This document shows, one piece after another, positions 15,935 through 24,766 of a stretch of 64,000 nucleotides of DNA (the first letter of the stretch is position 1; each line of letters starts with the position of its first letter). The stretch covers positions 186,001-250,000 of the forward strand of contig NZ_CP148048.1 in the NCBI RefSeq assembly GCF_037482165.1, given 5' to 3'. This DNA is from Parvimonas micra. GTDB taxonomy: Bacteria > Bacillota > Clostridia > Tissierellales > Peptoniphilaceae. The notes under the pieces were generated by a model. It was given only the letters and a program-made list of their open reading frames with translations, did not search any database and was not told the origin of the DNA. The translations under genes were made by a program, and so were the position numbers.

Positions 15935-17620
15935 ATGCAAAAGACAGAAAGAAAATTTAGATTAGATATAAAGTGGATAATAATGCTTTCTATTGTTGCA
16001 CTTTTACTTATTTTTGAAGTTTTTCCACTTTTATATCTCTTTGTTAAATCGGTATTTCCTAATGGAAGTTTTACTTTTGAGGCATTTAAAAGAGTTTATA
16101 GTTATGATGCCAATTTTATAGCTATTAGAAATACTATTGTTACTGCGGTTGCAACAACGTTCTTTGGAATGTTAATCGCTTTTCCACTTGCTTTTTTGGT
16201 TGGAAGAACTAATTTATATGGCAAAAAAATATTTAGAACTATGTTTGTTATTACATATATGGTTCCTCCTTATGTAGGAGCAATGGCTTGGCTTAGACTT
16301 TTAAATCCAAGAGTTGGAACTTTAAATATGTTTCTTCAAAAGATTTTTGGATTAAGTGAACCAATCTTTAATATTTATAGTGTATGGGGAATGATTTGGG
16401 TACTTACTTGTTTTTATTATCCTTATGCTTTTATCACAATTTCTCGTGCAATGGAAAAAATGGATCCTTCTTTAGAAGAAGCTGCTAGAATTTCAGGAGC
16501 AAGTCCTTTAAAGACTTTATTTACTGTTACAATTCCGATGATGACACCAAGTTTAATCGCTGCAGGACTTTTAGTTTTTGTAACAGCCGCTTCTTGTTAT
16601 GGTATTCCGTCAATAATCGGAGCTCCAGGACAAATTCATACAGTTACAACTAGAATAATAGAGTTTGTTCATATAGGAAATGAAGAAGGGATAATTGATG
16701 CTACGACTTTAGCAGTATTTTTGATGATAATTGCAAATTTAGTTTTGTATTTTTCAACATTTGTACTAGGAAAGAAACAATTTATAACTATGAGTGGGAA
16801 ATCAACAAGACCTACAATAGTTGATTTAGGAAAATGGAGATTGCCTCTTACAATATTGGTTTCAATTTTTTCTTTTGTAGTAGTAATAGTTCCATTTATA
16901 ACAGTTGCTCTTACTTCTATAACTATAAATATGGGTAAGCCTTTATCTGCAAGAAATATCTCATTCAGATTTTGGCAACAAATGCTAACAAGAGATAGTA
17001 TATTGAGTTCTACAATAAACAGTTTAATTGCAGCTTGTGCAGCAGCATTTTTAGGAATAATAATCTCTTGTATGATGGCTTATTTGCTTGAAAGAACAAA
17101 AGTAAAGGGAAGAAAAATTCCAGACTTTTTGATAACTGTAGGTTCAGGAACTCCTAGTATTGCAATAGCACTGGCTCTAATAATGACAATGAGTGGAAAA
17201 TTTGGAATAAATATTTATAATACAATTTATATTATGATAATCGCATATATGATTAAGTATATGTTGATGGGAATGAGGACTGTAGTTTCAGGAATGAGTC
17301 AGGTTCATCCTTCTTTAGAAGAGGCATCACAAATTTCAGGAGCAGGTTGGCTTAGGATGATTAAAGATGTTACAGCACCGCTTATAATGCCTTCAATTGT
17401 TGCAGGTATATTCTTAATATTTATGCCTTGTTTCTATGAACTTACTATGAGTACAATTTTGTATTCATCTCATACTAAGACGATTGGTTTTGAACTTTAC
17501 AATTATCAAACATATCATAGTCAACAAATAGCAAGTGTGCTTGCTACTGCAATTTTGATTTTTGTATTGGTAGTTAACTGGATTTTAAATAAACTTACAA
17601 AAGGTAAGTTTTCAATTTAG
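15935..17620 (+). CDS. ABC transporter permease, fused double-domain (FbpB-like)
   Basis: A 561-residue membrane protein with two BPD-type permease halves, about twelve hydrophobic helices in total. Each half carries the EAA loop that contacts the ATPase: LEEAARISGASPLKTLF near residue 190 and LEEASQISGAGWLRMI near 465. The ATG at 15935 is chosen because AAAGG precedes it by seven bases; the ATG at 15920 has no ribosome site. Fused permeases of this size are typical of FbpB/SfuB iron transporters. It starts 88 bases after the binding-protein gene, with a hairpin between. Confidence 0.9.
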   Translation: MQKTERKFRLDIKWIIMLSIVALLLIFEVFPLLYLFVKSVFPNGSFTFEAFKRVYSYDANFIAIRNTIVTAVATTFFGMLIAFPLAFLVGRTNLYGKKIFRTMFVITYMVPPYVGAMAWLRLLNPRVGTLNMFLQKIFGLSEPIFNIYSVWGMIWVLTCFYYPYAFITISRAMEKMDPSLEEAARISGASPLKTLFTVTIPMMTPSLIAAGLLVFVTAASCYGIPSIIGAPGQIHTVTTRIIEFVHIGNEEGIIDATTLAVFLMIIANLVLYFSTFVLGKKQFITMSGKSTRPTIVDLGKWRLPLTILVSIFSFVVVIVPFITVALTSITINMGKPLSARNISFRFWQQMLTRDSILSSTINSLIAACAAAFLGIIISCMMAYLLERTKVKGRKIPDFLITVGSGTPSIAIALALIMTMSGKFGINIYNTIYIMIIAYMIKYMLMGMRTVVSGMSQVHPSLEEASQISGAGWLRMIKDVTAPLIMPSIVAGIFLIFMPCFYELTMSTILYSSHTKTIGFELYNYQTYHSQQIASVLATAILIFVLVVNWILNKLTKGKFSI

Positions 17621-17628
17621 GAGGAAAA

Positions 17629-18699
17629 ATGTCAACAATTACTATAAAAGAATTAAGTAAATCTTTTGGTGATGTAGAAGTTTTAAAACCTTTTACAGAT
17701 ACTTTTAAAGATGGTGAATTTATAACTCTATTAGGACCTTCTGGTTGTGGAAAAACTACAATGTTAAGACTTATAGCTGGATTTGAAAAACCTACAAGTG
17801 GAGAAATTTTAATAGGAGATAAAGTTGTTTCAGGCGGAAAAACATTCCTTCCACCTGAAAAGAGAGGAATTGGAATGGTATTTCAATCATATGCAGTTTG
17901 GCCTCATATGAATGTTTTTGACAATGTTGCCTATCCTTTAAAAATAGCAGGAGTTAAAAAAGAAGAAATTAAAGAGAGAGTTGAAAAAGTTTTGGAAATA
18001 GTTCACTTATCTCAATATAAAGACAGAGCTCCATCAGAACTTTCAGGTGGACAACAACAAAGGGTTGCACTTGGACGTGCTTTGATTGCTAAACCTAAAT
18101 TGCTTTTGCTTGATGAGCCTCTTTCAAACTTGGATGCAAAACTAAGAGAAGAAATGCGTTTTGAAATAAAAGAGATACAAAAAAGACTTGAAATTACAGT
18201 TGTTTATGTAACACATGATCAAATAGAAGCTATGACAATGAGTGATAGAATTATTTTAATTAATAAAGGAGTTGTTCAACAGATAGGAACTCCAGAAGAA
18301 ATTTACAGAAATCCTGTAAATCCTTTTGTTGCAAACTTTGTTGGTCGTGTTAATTTCATCAAGGGAGTTGCAAAAGACGGCTTTGTTGAACTTGCAAATA
18401 CCGGAAAGAAATTACCTTATGACGGAGATAAGACTGGAAATGTTATAGTTGCTATAAGACCGGAAGCTCTTAGAATTGATGAAAGAGATGGAACAATTGA
18501 TGCTAAGCTTGTAAGTCAATTCTATCTTGGAGATGTAAATGACTGTAAAGTAGATTTAGGAAATGACAATGTAGTCAGAGTTATAGACCATGTTGAAACT
18601 TACGGAGTTTATGAAGAAAATGCAAATATCAAATTGAGAATTAAAAATTTTATGGTATTTGATGATGACGGAAAAGATTATACAAAGATAATAACTTAA
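17629..18699 (+). CDS. ABC transporter ATP-binding protein (FbpC/PotA-like)
   Basis: 356 residues. Nucleotide-binding domain with Walker A GPSGCGKTT (about 36-44), Q-loop VFQSYAVWPHM, signature LSGGQQQR, Walker B LLLLDEPLSNLD and switch His in YVTHDQ. The C-terminal 110 residues form a TOBE-type domain (IRPEALRIDERDG). Length and domains fit the importers for Fe3+, polyamines or sugars; context favours the iron(III)/phosphonate group. The start follows GGAGG, eight bases after the permease gene. Confidence 0.93.
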   Translation: MSTITIKELSKSFGDVEVLKPFTDTFKDGEFITLLGPSGCGKTTMLRLIAGFEKPTSGEILIGDKVVSGGKTFLPPEKRGIGMVFQSYAVWPHMNVFDNVAYPLKIAGVKKEEIKERVEKVLEIVHLSQYKDRAPSELSGGQQQRVALGRALIAKPKLLLLDEPLSNLDAKLREEMRFEIKEIQKRLEITVVYVTHDQIEAMTMSDRIILINKGVVQQIGTPEEIYRNPVNPFVANFVGRVNFIKGVAKDGFVELANTGKKLPYDGDKTGNVIVAIRPEALRIDERDGTIDAKLVSQFYLGDVNDCKVDLGNDNVVRVIDHVETYGVYEENANIKLRIKNFMVFDDDGKDYTKIIT

Positions 18700-18705
18700 G
18701 AACAG

Positions 18706-18736
18706 AAGCTATTGAATTTTTTCAATAGCTTTTTTG
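18706..18736 (+). terminator. Terminator of the iron(III)-type operon
   Basis: AAGCTATTGAA/TTCAATAGCTT stem (18706-18716, 18721-18731) with TTTT loop and T tail. Confidence 0.9.
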
Positions 18737-18751
18737 TGTATTATTTTCAAT

Positions 18752-18780
18752 TTGATTTTTGCGGTTTAATGTAATATAAT
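18752..18780 (+). promoter_or_regulatory. Promoter of the DUF3841 gene
   Basis: TTGATT (18752-18757), 17 bases, TATAAT (18775-18780), 31 bases before the start codon. Confidence 0.65.
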
Positions 18781-18811
18781 AAATTATAGAGATAAGAAGG
18801 GATGTGAATAT

Positions 18812-19396
18812 ATGGAAACTGTAAGATTATATACTAGACAAGATATTAGATCTTTAAAAGAAATTGAAGAGAAAGGTTACTTTACGAATAAAATTTCTTA
18901 TGTTAAAGAAAATTTTGGAGTGATTTCTGACTATATTTTAAATTGTTATAATTATTTTGTAAAAGAGGCAAGTAAAAGAGTTCCAAAACCAGAAGAAGTT
19001 GAAATGCCGGTTTGGTGTGGAGTAAGTAATAAAAATTGTATGCCTCCAATTGAAAATTCAGTTCTATATGTTTTGGATGTTCCTAAAGAAGAAGTAATCT
19101 ACTTTGATGGAGTTAAATGGGATTATGTACTTAATCATCATTATATTCCATTAGATGAAGAAGATGATAAAAAGTATAAAAAAAGATTAAAAGATAAAGG
19201 TATAGATAATGGTTTTGAGTTTTTTGAAGGAAAGTACAAGAATTTTTATCCCGAAGAAAGACAAATAGTTATAGACAGTTGGACTAGAATATTCGATATT
19301 GATGAATGGGATATTTACAGAGTTCAAGCAAATATTTGGAAAATAAAAAAAGAATGGATTTTTGCTATGGTAAAAAAAGGAGATATTATTCCTTAA
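18812..19396 (+). CDS. DUF3841-like protein
   Basis: A 194-residue soluble protein without signal or membrane segments. It opens with VRLYTRQDIRSLKEIEEKG and has the pattern PVWCGVSNK followed by VLYVLDVPKEEVIYFDGVKWDYVLN (split by short stretches), which I recognise as DUF3841. The domain has no established function; related proteins are often near toxin or phage genes but nothing of that kind is seen here. The ATG has a weak ribosome site (AAGGG at about 11 bases). A lipoprotein gene follows 27 bases later. Confidence 0.65.
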   Translation: METVRLYTRQDIRSLKEIEEKGYFTNKISYVKENFGVISDYILNCYNYFVKEASKRVPKPEEVEMPVWCGVSNKNCMPPIENSVLYVLDVPKEEVIYFDGVKWDYVLNHHYIPLDEEDDKKYKKRLKDKGIDNGFEFFEGKYKNFYPEERQIVIDSWTRIFDIDEWDIYRVQANIWKIKKEWIFAMVKKGDIIP

Positions 19397-19423
19397 ATTT
19401 AAAAGAATTTCAAGGAGTATGTT

Positions 19424-20023
19424 ATGAATAATAAATTTAAAATTTTAGTTCTATCTTTCATTTTGCTGACTTCTTGTAGTAAAGAAAAGAATAAATCAAC
19501 TGAGAATAATATTAGAAAAAATCAATATGGAAATCATATTATTGTAGAAGCTAAGATTGATTCTTATAGAAATTTGAATGATGTTGAAAAGGAATCGGAA
19601 ATAATTGTTTTAGGTAAAAAAGTAAAGCAAAATCCTTCAATAATACAAAAAGATAAGGGAAATGTTAATGGTTTTTACACAATCTCAAAATTTAAAATTA
19701 AAGAGGTCATAAAGGGAGATTTTAAAGCAGGAGATATTATAGATATTTTCGAAAGTGCTGGAATAGATGAAGAAACTGGAAAGATATACCATATCCTAAA
19801 TTATGAATTAATGGAGACGAATACAGAATATTTGTTATTTTTAAGACGTTCGGAAACTGATTCATGGTATATGATATCAGGATTAAAATATGGAAAAATT
19901 TCGCTTTCAGAGAAAAAGGGAGAGTTGAGATTAGAACTAGAAAAAGCAAATGAGTATTTAGAAGAATTTGAAACTGAAGATAGGATAAGGAATGAGGCAA
20001 TAAAAAAATATATAAAAAAATAG
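19424..20023 (+). CDS. Hypothetical lipoprotein
   Basis: A 199-residue protein with a lipoprotein signal (lipobox LLTSC, Cys18) and a lysine-rich linker. The mature domain contains EKESEIIVLGKKVKQNP, a YTISKFKIKEVIKGDFKAGD strand pair and TEYLLFLRRSET, a pattern common in small Firmicute lipoproteins of unknown role. It is probably surface-exposed. The start follows AAGGAG. It likely shares a transcript with the DUF3841 gene. I do not recognise a named family. Confidence 0.7.
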   Translation: MNNKFKILVLSFILLTSCSKEKNKSTENNIRKNQYGNHIIVEAKIDSYRNLNDVEKESEIIVLGKKVKQNPSIIQKDKGNVNGFYTISKFKIKEVIKGDFKAGDIIDIFESAGIDEETGKIYHILNYELMETNTEYLLFLRRSETDSWYMISGLKYGKISLSEKKGELRLELEKANEYLEEFETEDRIRNEAIKKYIKK

Positions 20024-20050
20024 TGATTTTATAAGTATAAGCATTAATTC

Positions 20051-20096
20051 AAAGGTAGTTTGTCAAGAAAATTGGTTAACTACCTTTTGTTTTTTA
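20051..20096 (+). terminator. Terminator after the lipoprotein gene
   Basis: AAAGGTAGTT (20051-20060) pairs with AACTACCTTT (20078-20087), then TTGTTTTTT. Confidence 0.85.
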
Positions 20097-20118
20097 GAAT
20101 TAAATATAAATTATAATC

Positions 20119-20147
20119 TTGACAAAAATATTTTTTTATGGTCTAAT
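20119..20147 (+). promoter_or_regulatory. Promoter of bioY
   Basis: TTGACA (20119-20124), 17 bases, TCTAAT (20142-20147) with TGG before it. Confidence 0.65.
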
Positions 20148-20180
20148 TCTTATGTAAAAATTATAATGAAAGGAGATAAA

Positions 20181-20699
20181 ATGAAAATAAGTACAAAAGA
20201 GCTTAATTTAGTAGCCTTGTTCAGTGCATTAATTGCAGTTGGAGCATTTATAAAAATTCCATTTTTGCTTGTTCCAATTACATTACAAACTCTATTTGTT
20301 GTTTTATCAGCATTAGTACTAGAACGAAGATTGGCTGTTTTAAGTGTAATTGTATATATAATGATTGGACTCGTAGGATTTCCTATATTTGCGAATGGTG
20401 GTGGAATAAATTATATTTTTAGTCCAACTTTTGGATATTTGTTAGCATTTATATTTGCAACTTATTTTATTTCTAGCTTTAAGGAAAAAAATATTTATAT
20501 AAGTACTGCAATTGGAATGTTAATCATTTATTTTTTGGGAATGATTTACTTTATATTTATACAATATATTCTTAATGGAAAAGTATATTTATTTAGTTAT
20601 TTATTTTATAATTTATTTTTAGTTTTTTTACCGGGAGATATACTTTCTTGTGTGGTTGCAATCATTGGATATAGAAAAATACTTAGATTAAAGAAATAG
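20181..20699 (+). CDS. bioY: Biotin ECF transporter S component
   Basis: A 172-residue membrane protein with about six helices, normal for BioY. Family features are the N-terminal LVALFSALIAVGAFIKIP, the segment PITLQTLFVVLSALVLE and the GLVGFPIFANGGG loop with FSPTFGYLLAF that forms the biotin pocket. The ATG at 20181 follows AAAGGAG; the ATG at 20166 lies before that site. BioY binds biotin and works with shared ECF energising proteins (not in this window). Its place next to the biotin-dependent acc/fab operon and birA fits biotin supply for AccB. It has its own promoter and terminator. Confidence 0.93.
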   Translation: MKISTKELNLVALFSALIAVGAFIKIPFLLVPITLQTLFVVLSALVLERRLAVLSVIVYIMIGLVGFPIFANGGGINYIFSPTFGYLLAFIFATYFISSFKEKNIYISTAIGMLIIYFLGMIYFIFIQYILNGKVYLFSYLFYNLFLVFLPGDILSCVVAIIGYRKILRLKK

Positions 20700-20718
20700 A
20701 ACTTTTTAACGATTTTTA

Positions 20719-20769
20719 AAAACAATACTCTTAGTGATTTTTTATCATATTTTAAGGGTGTTGTTTTTT
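20719..20769 (+). terminator. Terminator after bioY
   Basis: AAAACAATACTCTTA (20719-20733) pairs with TAAGGGTGTTGTTTT (20753-20767) with two G-U pairs; T tail. Confidence 0.8.
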
Positions 20770-20831
20770 ATTGCTCAATTATGTGTTTTTATAAATTATT
20801 TTTCATAAAAATTTATTTTTTATAAAAATAC

Positions 20832-20860
20832 TTGACATTATAAAACAAATAATATATAAT
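20832..20860 (+). promoter_or_regulatory. Consensus promoter of the fatty acid operon
   Basis: Perfect TTGACA (20832-20837), 17-base spacer, perfect TATAAT (20855-20860). The transcription start would fall inside the first FabT-like operator. Confidence 0.88.
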
Positions 20861-20902
20861 TTGACTGTCAAAACTTTGACTGTCAAATATTTGATAATCA
20901 AA
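20860..20902. promoter_or_regulatory. Triple FabT-like operator
   Basis: Three 13-bp inverted repeats follow the -10: TTTGACTGTCAAA at 20860-20872, the same sequence at 20875-20887, and TTTGATAATCAAA at 20890-20902. They start exactly 15 bp apart. The third matches the streptococcal FabT box core (TTTGATTATCAAA) at all but one position. The MarR-family protein encoded at 31939 is the likely binder. Confidence 0.82.
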
Positions 20903-20922
20903 ATAAAAAAGGAGATAAAATT

Positions 20923-21150
20923 ATGTTAGAAAAAGTTAGAGAAATTTTAGTAGAATCATTAAATATCGAAGGAAGTGAGGTAGTTCCCACTGCAAGATTA
21001 AATGAAGATTTAGGAATTGATTCTTTATCATCTATTGAACTTGCGTTGGAAATAGAATCAGAATTCGATATAAAAATTGAAGATGAAGAATTAATGAAAT
21101 TACAAACTGTACAAGATGTAATAGACATTATTAACTCAAAGACGAAGTAG
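20923..21150 (+). CDS. acpP: Acyl carrier protein
   Basis: A 75-residue acidic helical protein, standard ACP length. The phosphopantetheine attachment motif is GIDSLSSIEL with Ser34; the usual DSL is intact. It carries growing acyl chains for the Fab enzymes encoded downstream. The ATG follows AAAGGAG, 20 bases after the third operator. It is the first gene of the twelve-gene acp-acc-fab operon, so its expression would be directly under the triple operator. Confidence 0.96.
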   Translation: MLEKVREILVESLNIEGSEVVPTARLNEDLGIDSLSSIELALEIESEFDIKIEDEELMKLQTVQDVIDIINSKTK

Positions 21151-21192
21151 TAAGCTATCAAAATTAGCTTACTAAATTTTTAGGAGAAATTT

Positions 21193-21630
21193 ATGGATAT
21201 TGACAAGATAAATAGTATTATTGAATTGTTTAAAAATTCAGGTTTAGATGAAATGACTTTAGAACTTAAAGATTTTAAAATCAATTTGAAAAATAATAAA
21301 GTTGAATATGTTACTAAAGAGGTAGTAAATGTTGTAGAGAAAAGTAATTCTGTAAAACCTGTAAAAGAAGAGAAACAAGTTGATGATACTAACGGTGAAT
21401 GGATTAAAGCTCCTTTTGTTGGAACTTTTTATGTTGCACCAAGTGCTAATGAAGCACCTTATGTAAAAGTTGGTCAAAAGATAAAAGAAGGTGATATTAT
21501 TTGTATTTTGGAAGCTATGAAAGTTATGAATGAAATAAAGTCCAATAAGAGTGGAACTGTACTTGAAATTAAAGCACAAAATGGAAATATGGTTGAATTT
21601 AATGAGGAGCTTATCTTGATAGGAGATTAA
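21193..21630 (+). CDS. accB: Acetyl-CoA carboxylase biotin carboxyl carrier protein
   Basis: A 145-residue BCCP. The C-terminal biotinyl domain carries LEAMKVMNEI with the biotinylated Lys110 and the expected preceding APFVGTFYVAPS strand. The N-terminal 30 residues form the AccC-binding helix, linked by a charged, low-complexity stretch. Biotin is attached by BirA, encoded at the far end of this cluster. The start follows AGGAG; the accC start lies two bases after the stop. Confidence 0.96.
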   Translation: MDIDKINSIIELFKNSGLDEMTLELKDFKINLKNNKVEYVTKEVVNVVEKSNSVKPVKEEKQVDDTNGEWIKAPFVGTFYVAPSANEAPYVKVGQKIKEGDIICILEAMKVMNEIKSNKSGTVLEIKAQNGNMVEFNEELILIGD

Positions 21631-21631
21631 G

Positions 21632-22999
21632 ATGATTAGAAAGTTACTAGTTGCTAATCGTGGTGAGATAGCAGTAAGAATAATAAGAACTTGCAAAGAA
21701 ATGGGCATAACATCTGTTGCAGTTTATTCAGTTGGAGATAAGGACGCACTACATGTTAATTTGGCAGATGAAGCAATATGTATAGGTCCTGATAATCCTT
21801 TACAATCATATCTTAATATGAATAATATTATTCAAGCTGCTTGTAGTAGCGGATGTGATGCAATTCATCCTGGATTTGGATTTTTAAGTGAGAACCCTAA
21901 ATTTGCAAAATTAGTTGAAGAATGTGGTTTAATTTTTGTAGGGCCTAATCATGAATTGATAAGTATGTTAGGGGATAAAAATGAAGCCAGATTACAAATG
22001 GAAAATATTGGAGTTCCAGTTATTCCTGGAACTAAAAATGTCATTGAAAATGTTGACGAAGGACTTTTAGAAGCAGAAAAAATTGGCTATCCAGTTATCA
22101 TCAAAGCCTCTAGTGGTGGTGGAGGTAAAGGAATGAGAATAGTTTGGGATAGTTCAGATTTTACTGAAAATTTTAATACCGCAAAATCTGAGGCAAAAAT
22201 TAGTTTTAATGATGATAGAGTTTATATTGAAAAATATATTGAATTACCAAAACATATTGAAGTACAAATTTTAGGGGATATGTTTGGAAATATAATTCAT
22301 CTATATGAACGTGATTGTTCAATGCAAAGGAAAAATCAAAAAATTTTGGAAGAGGCGCCTTGTCATGTTCTTGATAAAAAAATTCGAGAAAAGTTGATTA
22401 CAGACGCTGTTAAAATTTGTAAGCATTTAAAATATTATTCAGCTGGAACTATTGAGTTTTTAGTTGATAAGTCAGGCAATTATTATTTTATGGAAATGAA
22501 CACCAGAATTCAAGTAGAACATCCTATTACAGAGATGATTACGGGAGTTGATATAGTAAGGCAACAAATACGTGTTGCATCAGGATTAAAGCTAAATATC
22601 AAGCAAAAGGATATAAAAATCAAAGGATATTCTATTGAATGTAGGATAACTGCTGAAGATACTAAGAATAATTTTGCACCTTCTCCAGGTAAGATTGAAT
22701 TTTTGAATTTACCTTGTGGGAATGGAGTTCGTATTGAAACTGCAGTTTATAATGGTTATACAATTCCACCTTTTTATGATTCTATGATTATGAAGGTGAT
22801 AGCTTATGCTCCTACAAGATTAGCTTGCATTAAGAAGATGAGAGTTGCTCTTGAGGAATTATTTGTTGATGGAATAAGTACAAATATAGAGTTTCAATAT
22901 TTGTTATTACACAGTCCAAATTTTATTAATGGGAGATATGATACTGGATATGTTGCAAAATATATAAAGGAGTTAAGTGAAAATGCAGAATATATTTAA
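21632..22999 (+). CDS. accC: Acetyl-CoA carboxylase biotin carboxylase subunit
   Basis: 455 residues, full length for AccC. It opens with [20 protein letters not shown]. The ATP-grasp domain has the glycine-rich [14 protein letters not shown] loop, [12 protein letters not shown], and [17 protein letters not shown] with catalytic residues in place. It carboxylates biotin on AccB using ATP and bicarbonate. Translation is probably coupled to accB. The 3' end overlaps the accD start region by 17 bases. Confidence 0.97.
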   Translation: MIRKLLVANRGEIAVRIIRTCKEMGITSVAVYSVGDKDALHVNLADEAICIGPDNPLQSYLNMNNIIQAACSSGCDAIHPGFGFLSENPKFAKLVEECGLIFVGPNHELISMLGDKNEARLQMENIGVPVIPGTKNVIENVDEGLLEAEKIGYPVIIKASSGGGGKGMRIVWDSSDFTENFNTAKSEAKISFNDDRVYIEKYIELPKHIEVQILGDMFGNIIHLYERDCSMQRKNQKILEEAPCHVLDKKIREKLITDAVKICKHLKYYSAGTIEFLVDKSGNYYFMEMNTRIQVEHPITEMITGVDIVRQQIRVASGLKLNIKQKDIKIKGYSIECRITAEDTKNNFAPSPGKIEFLNLPCGNGVRIETAVYNGYTIPPFYDSMIMKVIAYAPTRLACIKKMRVALEELFVDGISTNIEFQYLLLHSPNFINGRYDTGYVAKYIKELSENAEYI

Positions 23000-23849
23000 T
23001 ACTAGAAAAAATAAAATAAGTAAACTTAAAATTTATAGAAAAAATAATACTACATTTTTACCAAAGGAAATTCCTGATGATCTTTTCAAAGCTTGTCCAA
23101 ATTGTAATGAGAATATCACTAATGAAGAGTGGGAGTCCAATTTATATGTTTGTAGTAAATGTGGACATCATTTGAGAATAGGTGCACCAGAGAGAATTAG
23201 AGAGCTTTGTGATATTAACTCCTTTGATGAATTTGATGCTGAAATTACTACCTTTAATGAAGAAAATTTTTATCAATATGATGAAAAGCTTGAAAAAGCT
23301 AAAGCAAATAGCGGAATAAATGAGGCTGTGGTTTGTGGAATTGGAGAAATTTCAGGAAAAAAAGTCGTTATTTGTGCTATGGATAGTAATTTTATGATGG
23401 GAAGCATGGGAAAAGTTGTAGGAGAAAAGATTACACGTTCAATTGAATATGCGACATTAAAAAAATTACCTTTAATCATAGCAACTGCAAGTGGTGGTGC
23501 CAGAATGCAAGAGGGAATTATTTCTTTAATGCAAATGGCAAAGACGAGTTCGGCTTTGAAAAAACATAATGATAAAGGCTTATTATATATAACTATTTTA
23601 ACAGATCCAACTACAGGAGGAGTGAGTGCCAGTTTTGCAATGCTAGGAGATATAATTATTGCGGAACCCAATGCTCTTATCGGATTTGCAGGAAAGAGAG
23701 TTATTGAAAAAACTATAAATGAAAGTTTGCCTGAAGAGTTTCAAAGAAGTGAATTTTTATTAAAAAAAGGCTTTGTAGATTTTATAGTAAGTAGAAATAA
23801 ATTAAAAGATACAATACATAAACTTTTAATTTTACATGGAGTAAAGTAA
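22983..23849 (+). CDS. accD: Acetyl-CoA carboxylase carboxyltransferase subunit beta
   Basis: 288 residues from the ATG at 22983, nine bases after AAGGAG; the in-frame GTG at 22977 is only three bases from it. The N-terminal zinc ribbon has Cys38, Cys41, Cys57 and Cys60 (CPNC then CSKC). The crotonase-fold domain carries [11 protein letters not shown] and [16 protein letters not shown]. It pairs with AccA to move the carboxyl group to acetyl-CoA, giving malonyl-CoA. The stop codon shares a base with the accA start. Confidence 0.96.
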   Translation: MQNIFNTRKNKISKLKIYRKNNTTFLPKEIPDDLFKACPNCNENITNEEWESNLYVCSKCGHHLRIGAPERIRELCDINSFDEFDAEITTFNEENFYQYDEKLEKAKANSGINEAVVCGIGEISGKKVVICAMDSNFMMGSMGKVVGEKITRSIEYATLKKLPLIIATASGGARMQEGIISLMQMAKTSSALKKHNDKGLLYITILTDPTTGGVSASFAMLGDIIIAEPNALIGFAGKRVIEKTINESLPEEFQRSEFLLKKGFVDFIVSRNKLKDTIHKLLILHGVK

Positions 23850-24766
23850 TGGAATATAAAGATTATGAACTATTAATAAGGGATCTTATAGATAAAAAGA
23901 ATAATGCAATAGATGAAAAAGAAAAAGAAATTATAAGAAATAAAATAAGAAAAATCTGTTATGAAGCAAATCAAAATTTAACTTCATGGGATAGAGTTTG
24001 TATTGCAAGAAATAAATCACATCCTAAAGCAGAAGATTATATAAAAAGATTATTTTCAAATTTCATTGAATTGCATGGAGATCGCTATTATGGAGATGAT
24101 AAGGCTATAATATCAGGAATCGGAATATTTCATGACATTCCAGTTACTATAATAGCACAAGCAAAGGGAAAGACTACAGAAGAAAATATTGAAAGAAACT
24201 TTGGAATGAGTAATCCAGAAGGATATCGCAAAGCGATTAGACTTGCAAAACAGGCTGAAAAATTTAACAGACCAATAATAACTTTTGTTGATACTGCCGG
24301 AGCTTATCCCGGAAAAGACGCCGAAGAAAGAGGGCAAGCAGAGGCAATTGCTAAATGTCTATATGAATTTTCAACAATTGAAACACCTATAATCTGTGTT
24401 GTAATTGGAGAAGGTGGAAGTGGTGGAGCTCTTGCTTTAAGTATTGGAGATAGCATTATAATGCTTGAAAATTCAATTTATTCGATTTTATCACCTGAAG
24501 GCTTTTCATCAATTTTATGGAAAGATGAAACGAAATGCAAAGAAGCTAGTGAAATGATGAAACTTACAGCTTCAGACCTTAAAGATAAAAATATAGTTGA
24601 TGAAATAATAAGAGAACCTTTTGGTGGAGCACAAAATAATTTTTCCGAAGTGATAAAACTTTTAGATGAATGTATCTATAAAAAAATCAAAGAATTGAGA
24701 AAAGTTAGTAAAAGTAGTTTACTTTCTAATAGATATAAAAAATATAGGAATATTGGAGTTTATTAA
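23849..24766 (+). CDS. accA: Acetyl-CoA carboxylase carboxyltransferase subunit alpha
   Basis: 305 residues, typical for AccA. An N-terminal helical part (with SWDRVCIARNKSHPKAEDYI) precedes a crotonase-fold domain with FVDTAGAYPGKDAEERGQAEAI (read in two parts) and GEGGSGGALALSIGD, the conserved glycine-rich motif that shapes the biotin site. TAATG overlap with accD and again with fabH indicates coupled translation, fitting the fixed stoichiometry of the carboxyltransferase. Confidence 0.96.
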   Translation: MEYKDYELLIRDLIDKKNNAIDEKEKEIIRNKIRKICYEANQNLTSWDRVCIARNKSHPKAEDYIKRLFSNFIELHGDRYYGDDKAIISGIGIFHDIPVTIIAQAKGKTTEENIERNFGMSNPEGYRKAIRLAKQAEKFNRPIITFVDTAGAYPGKDAEERGQAEAIAKCLYEFSTIETPIICVVIGEGGSGGALALSIGDSIIMLENSIYSILSPEGFSSILWKDETKCKEASEMMKLTASDLKDKNIVDEIIREPFGGAQNNFSEVIKLLDECIYKKIKELRKVSKSSLLSNRYKKYRNIGVY

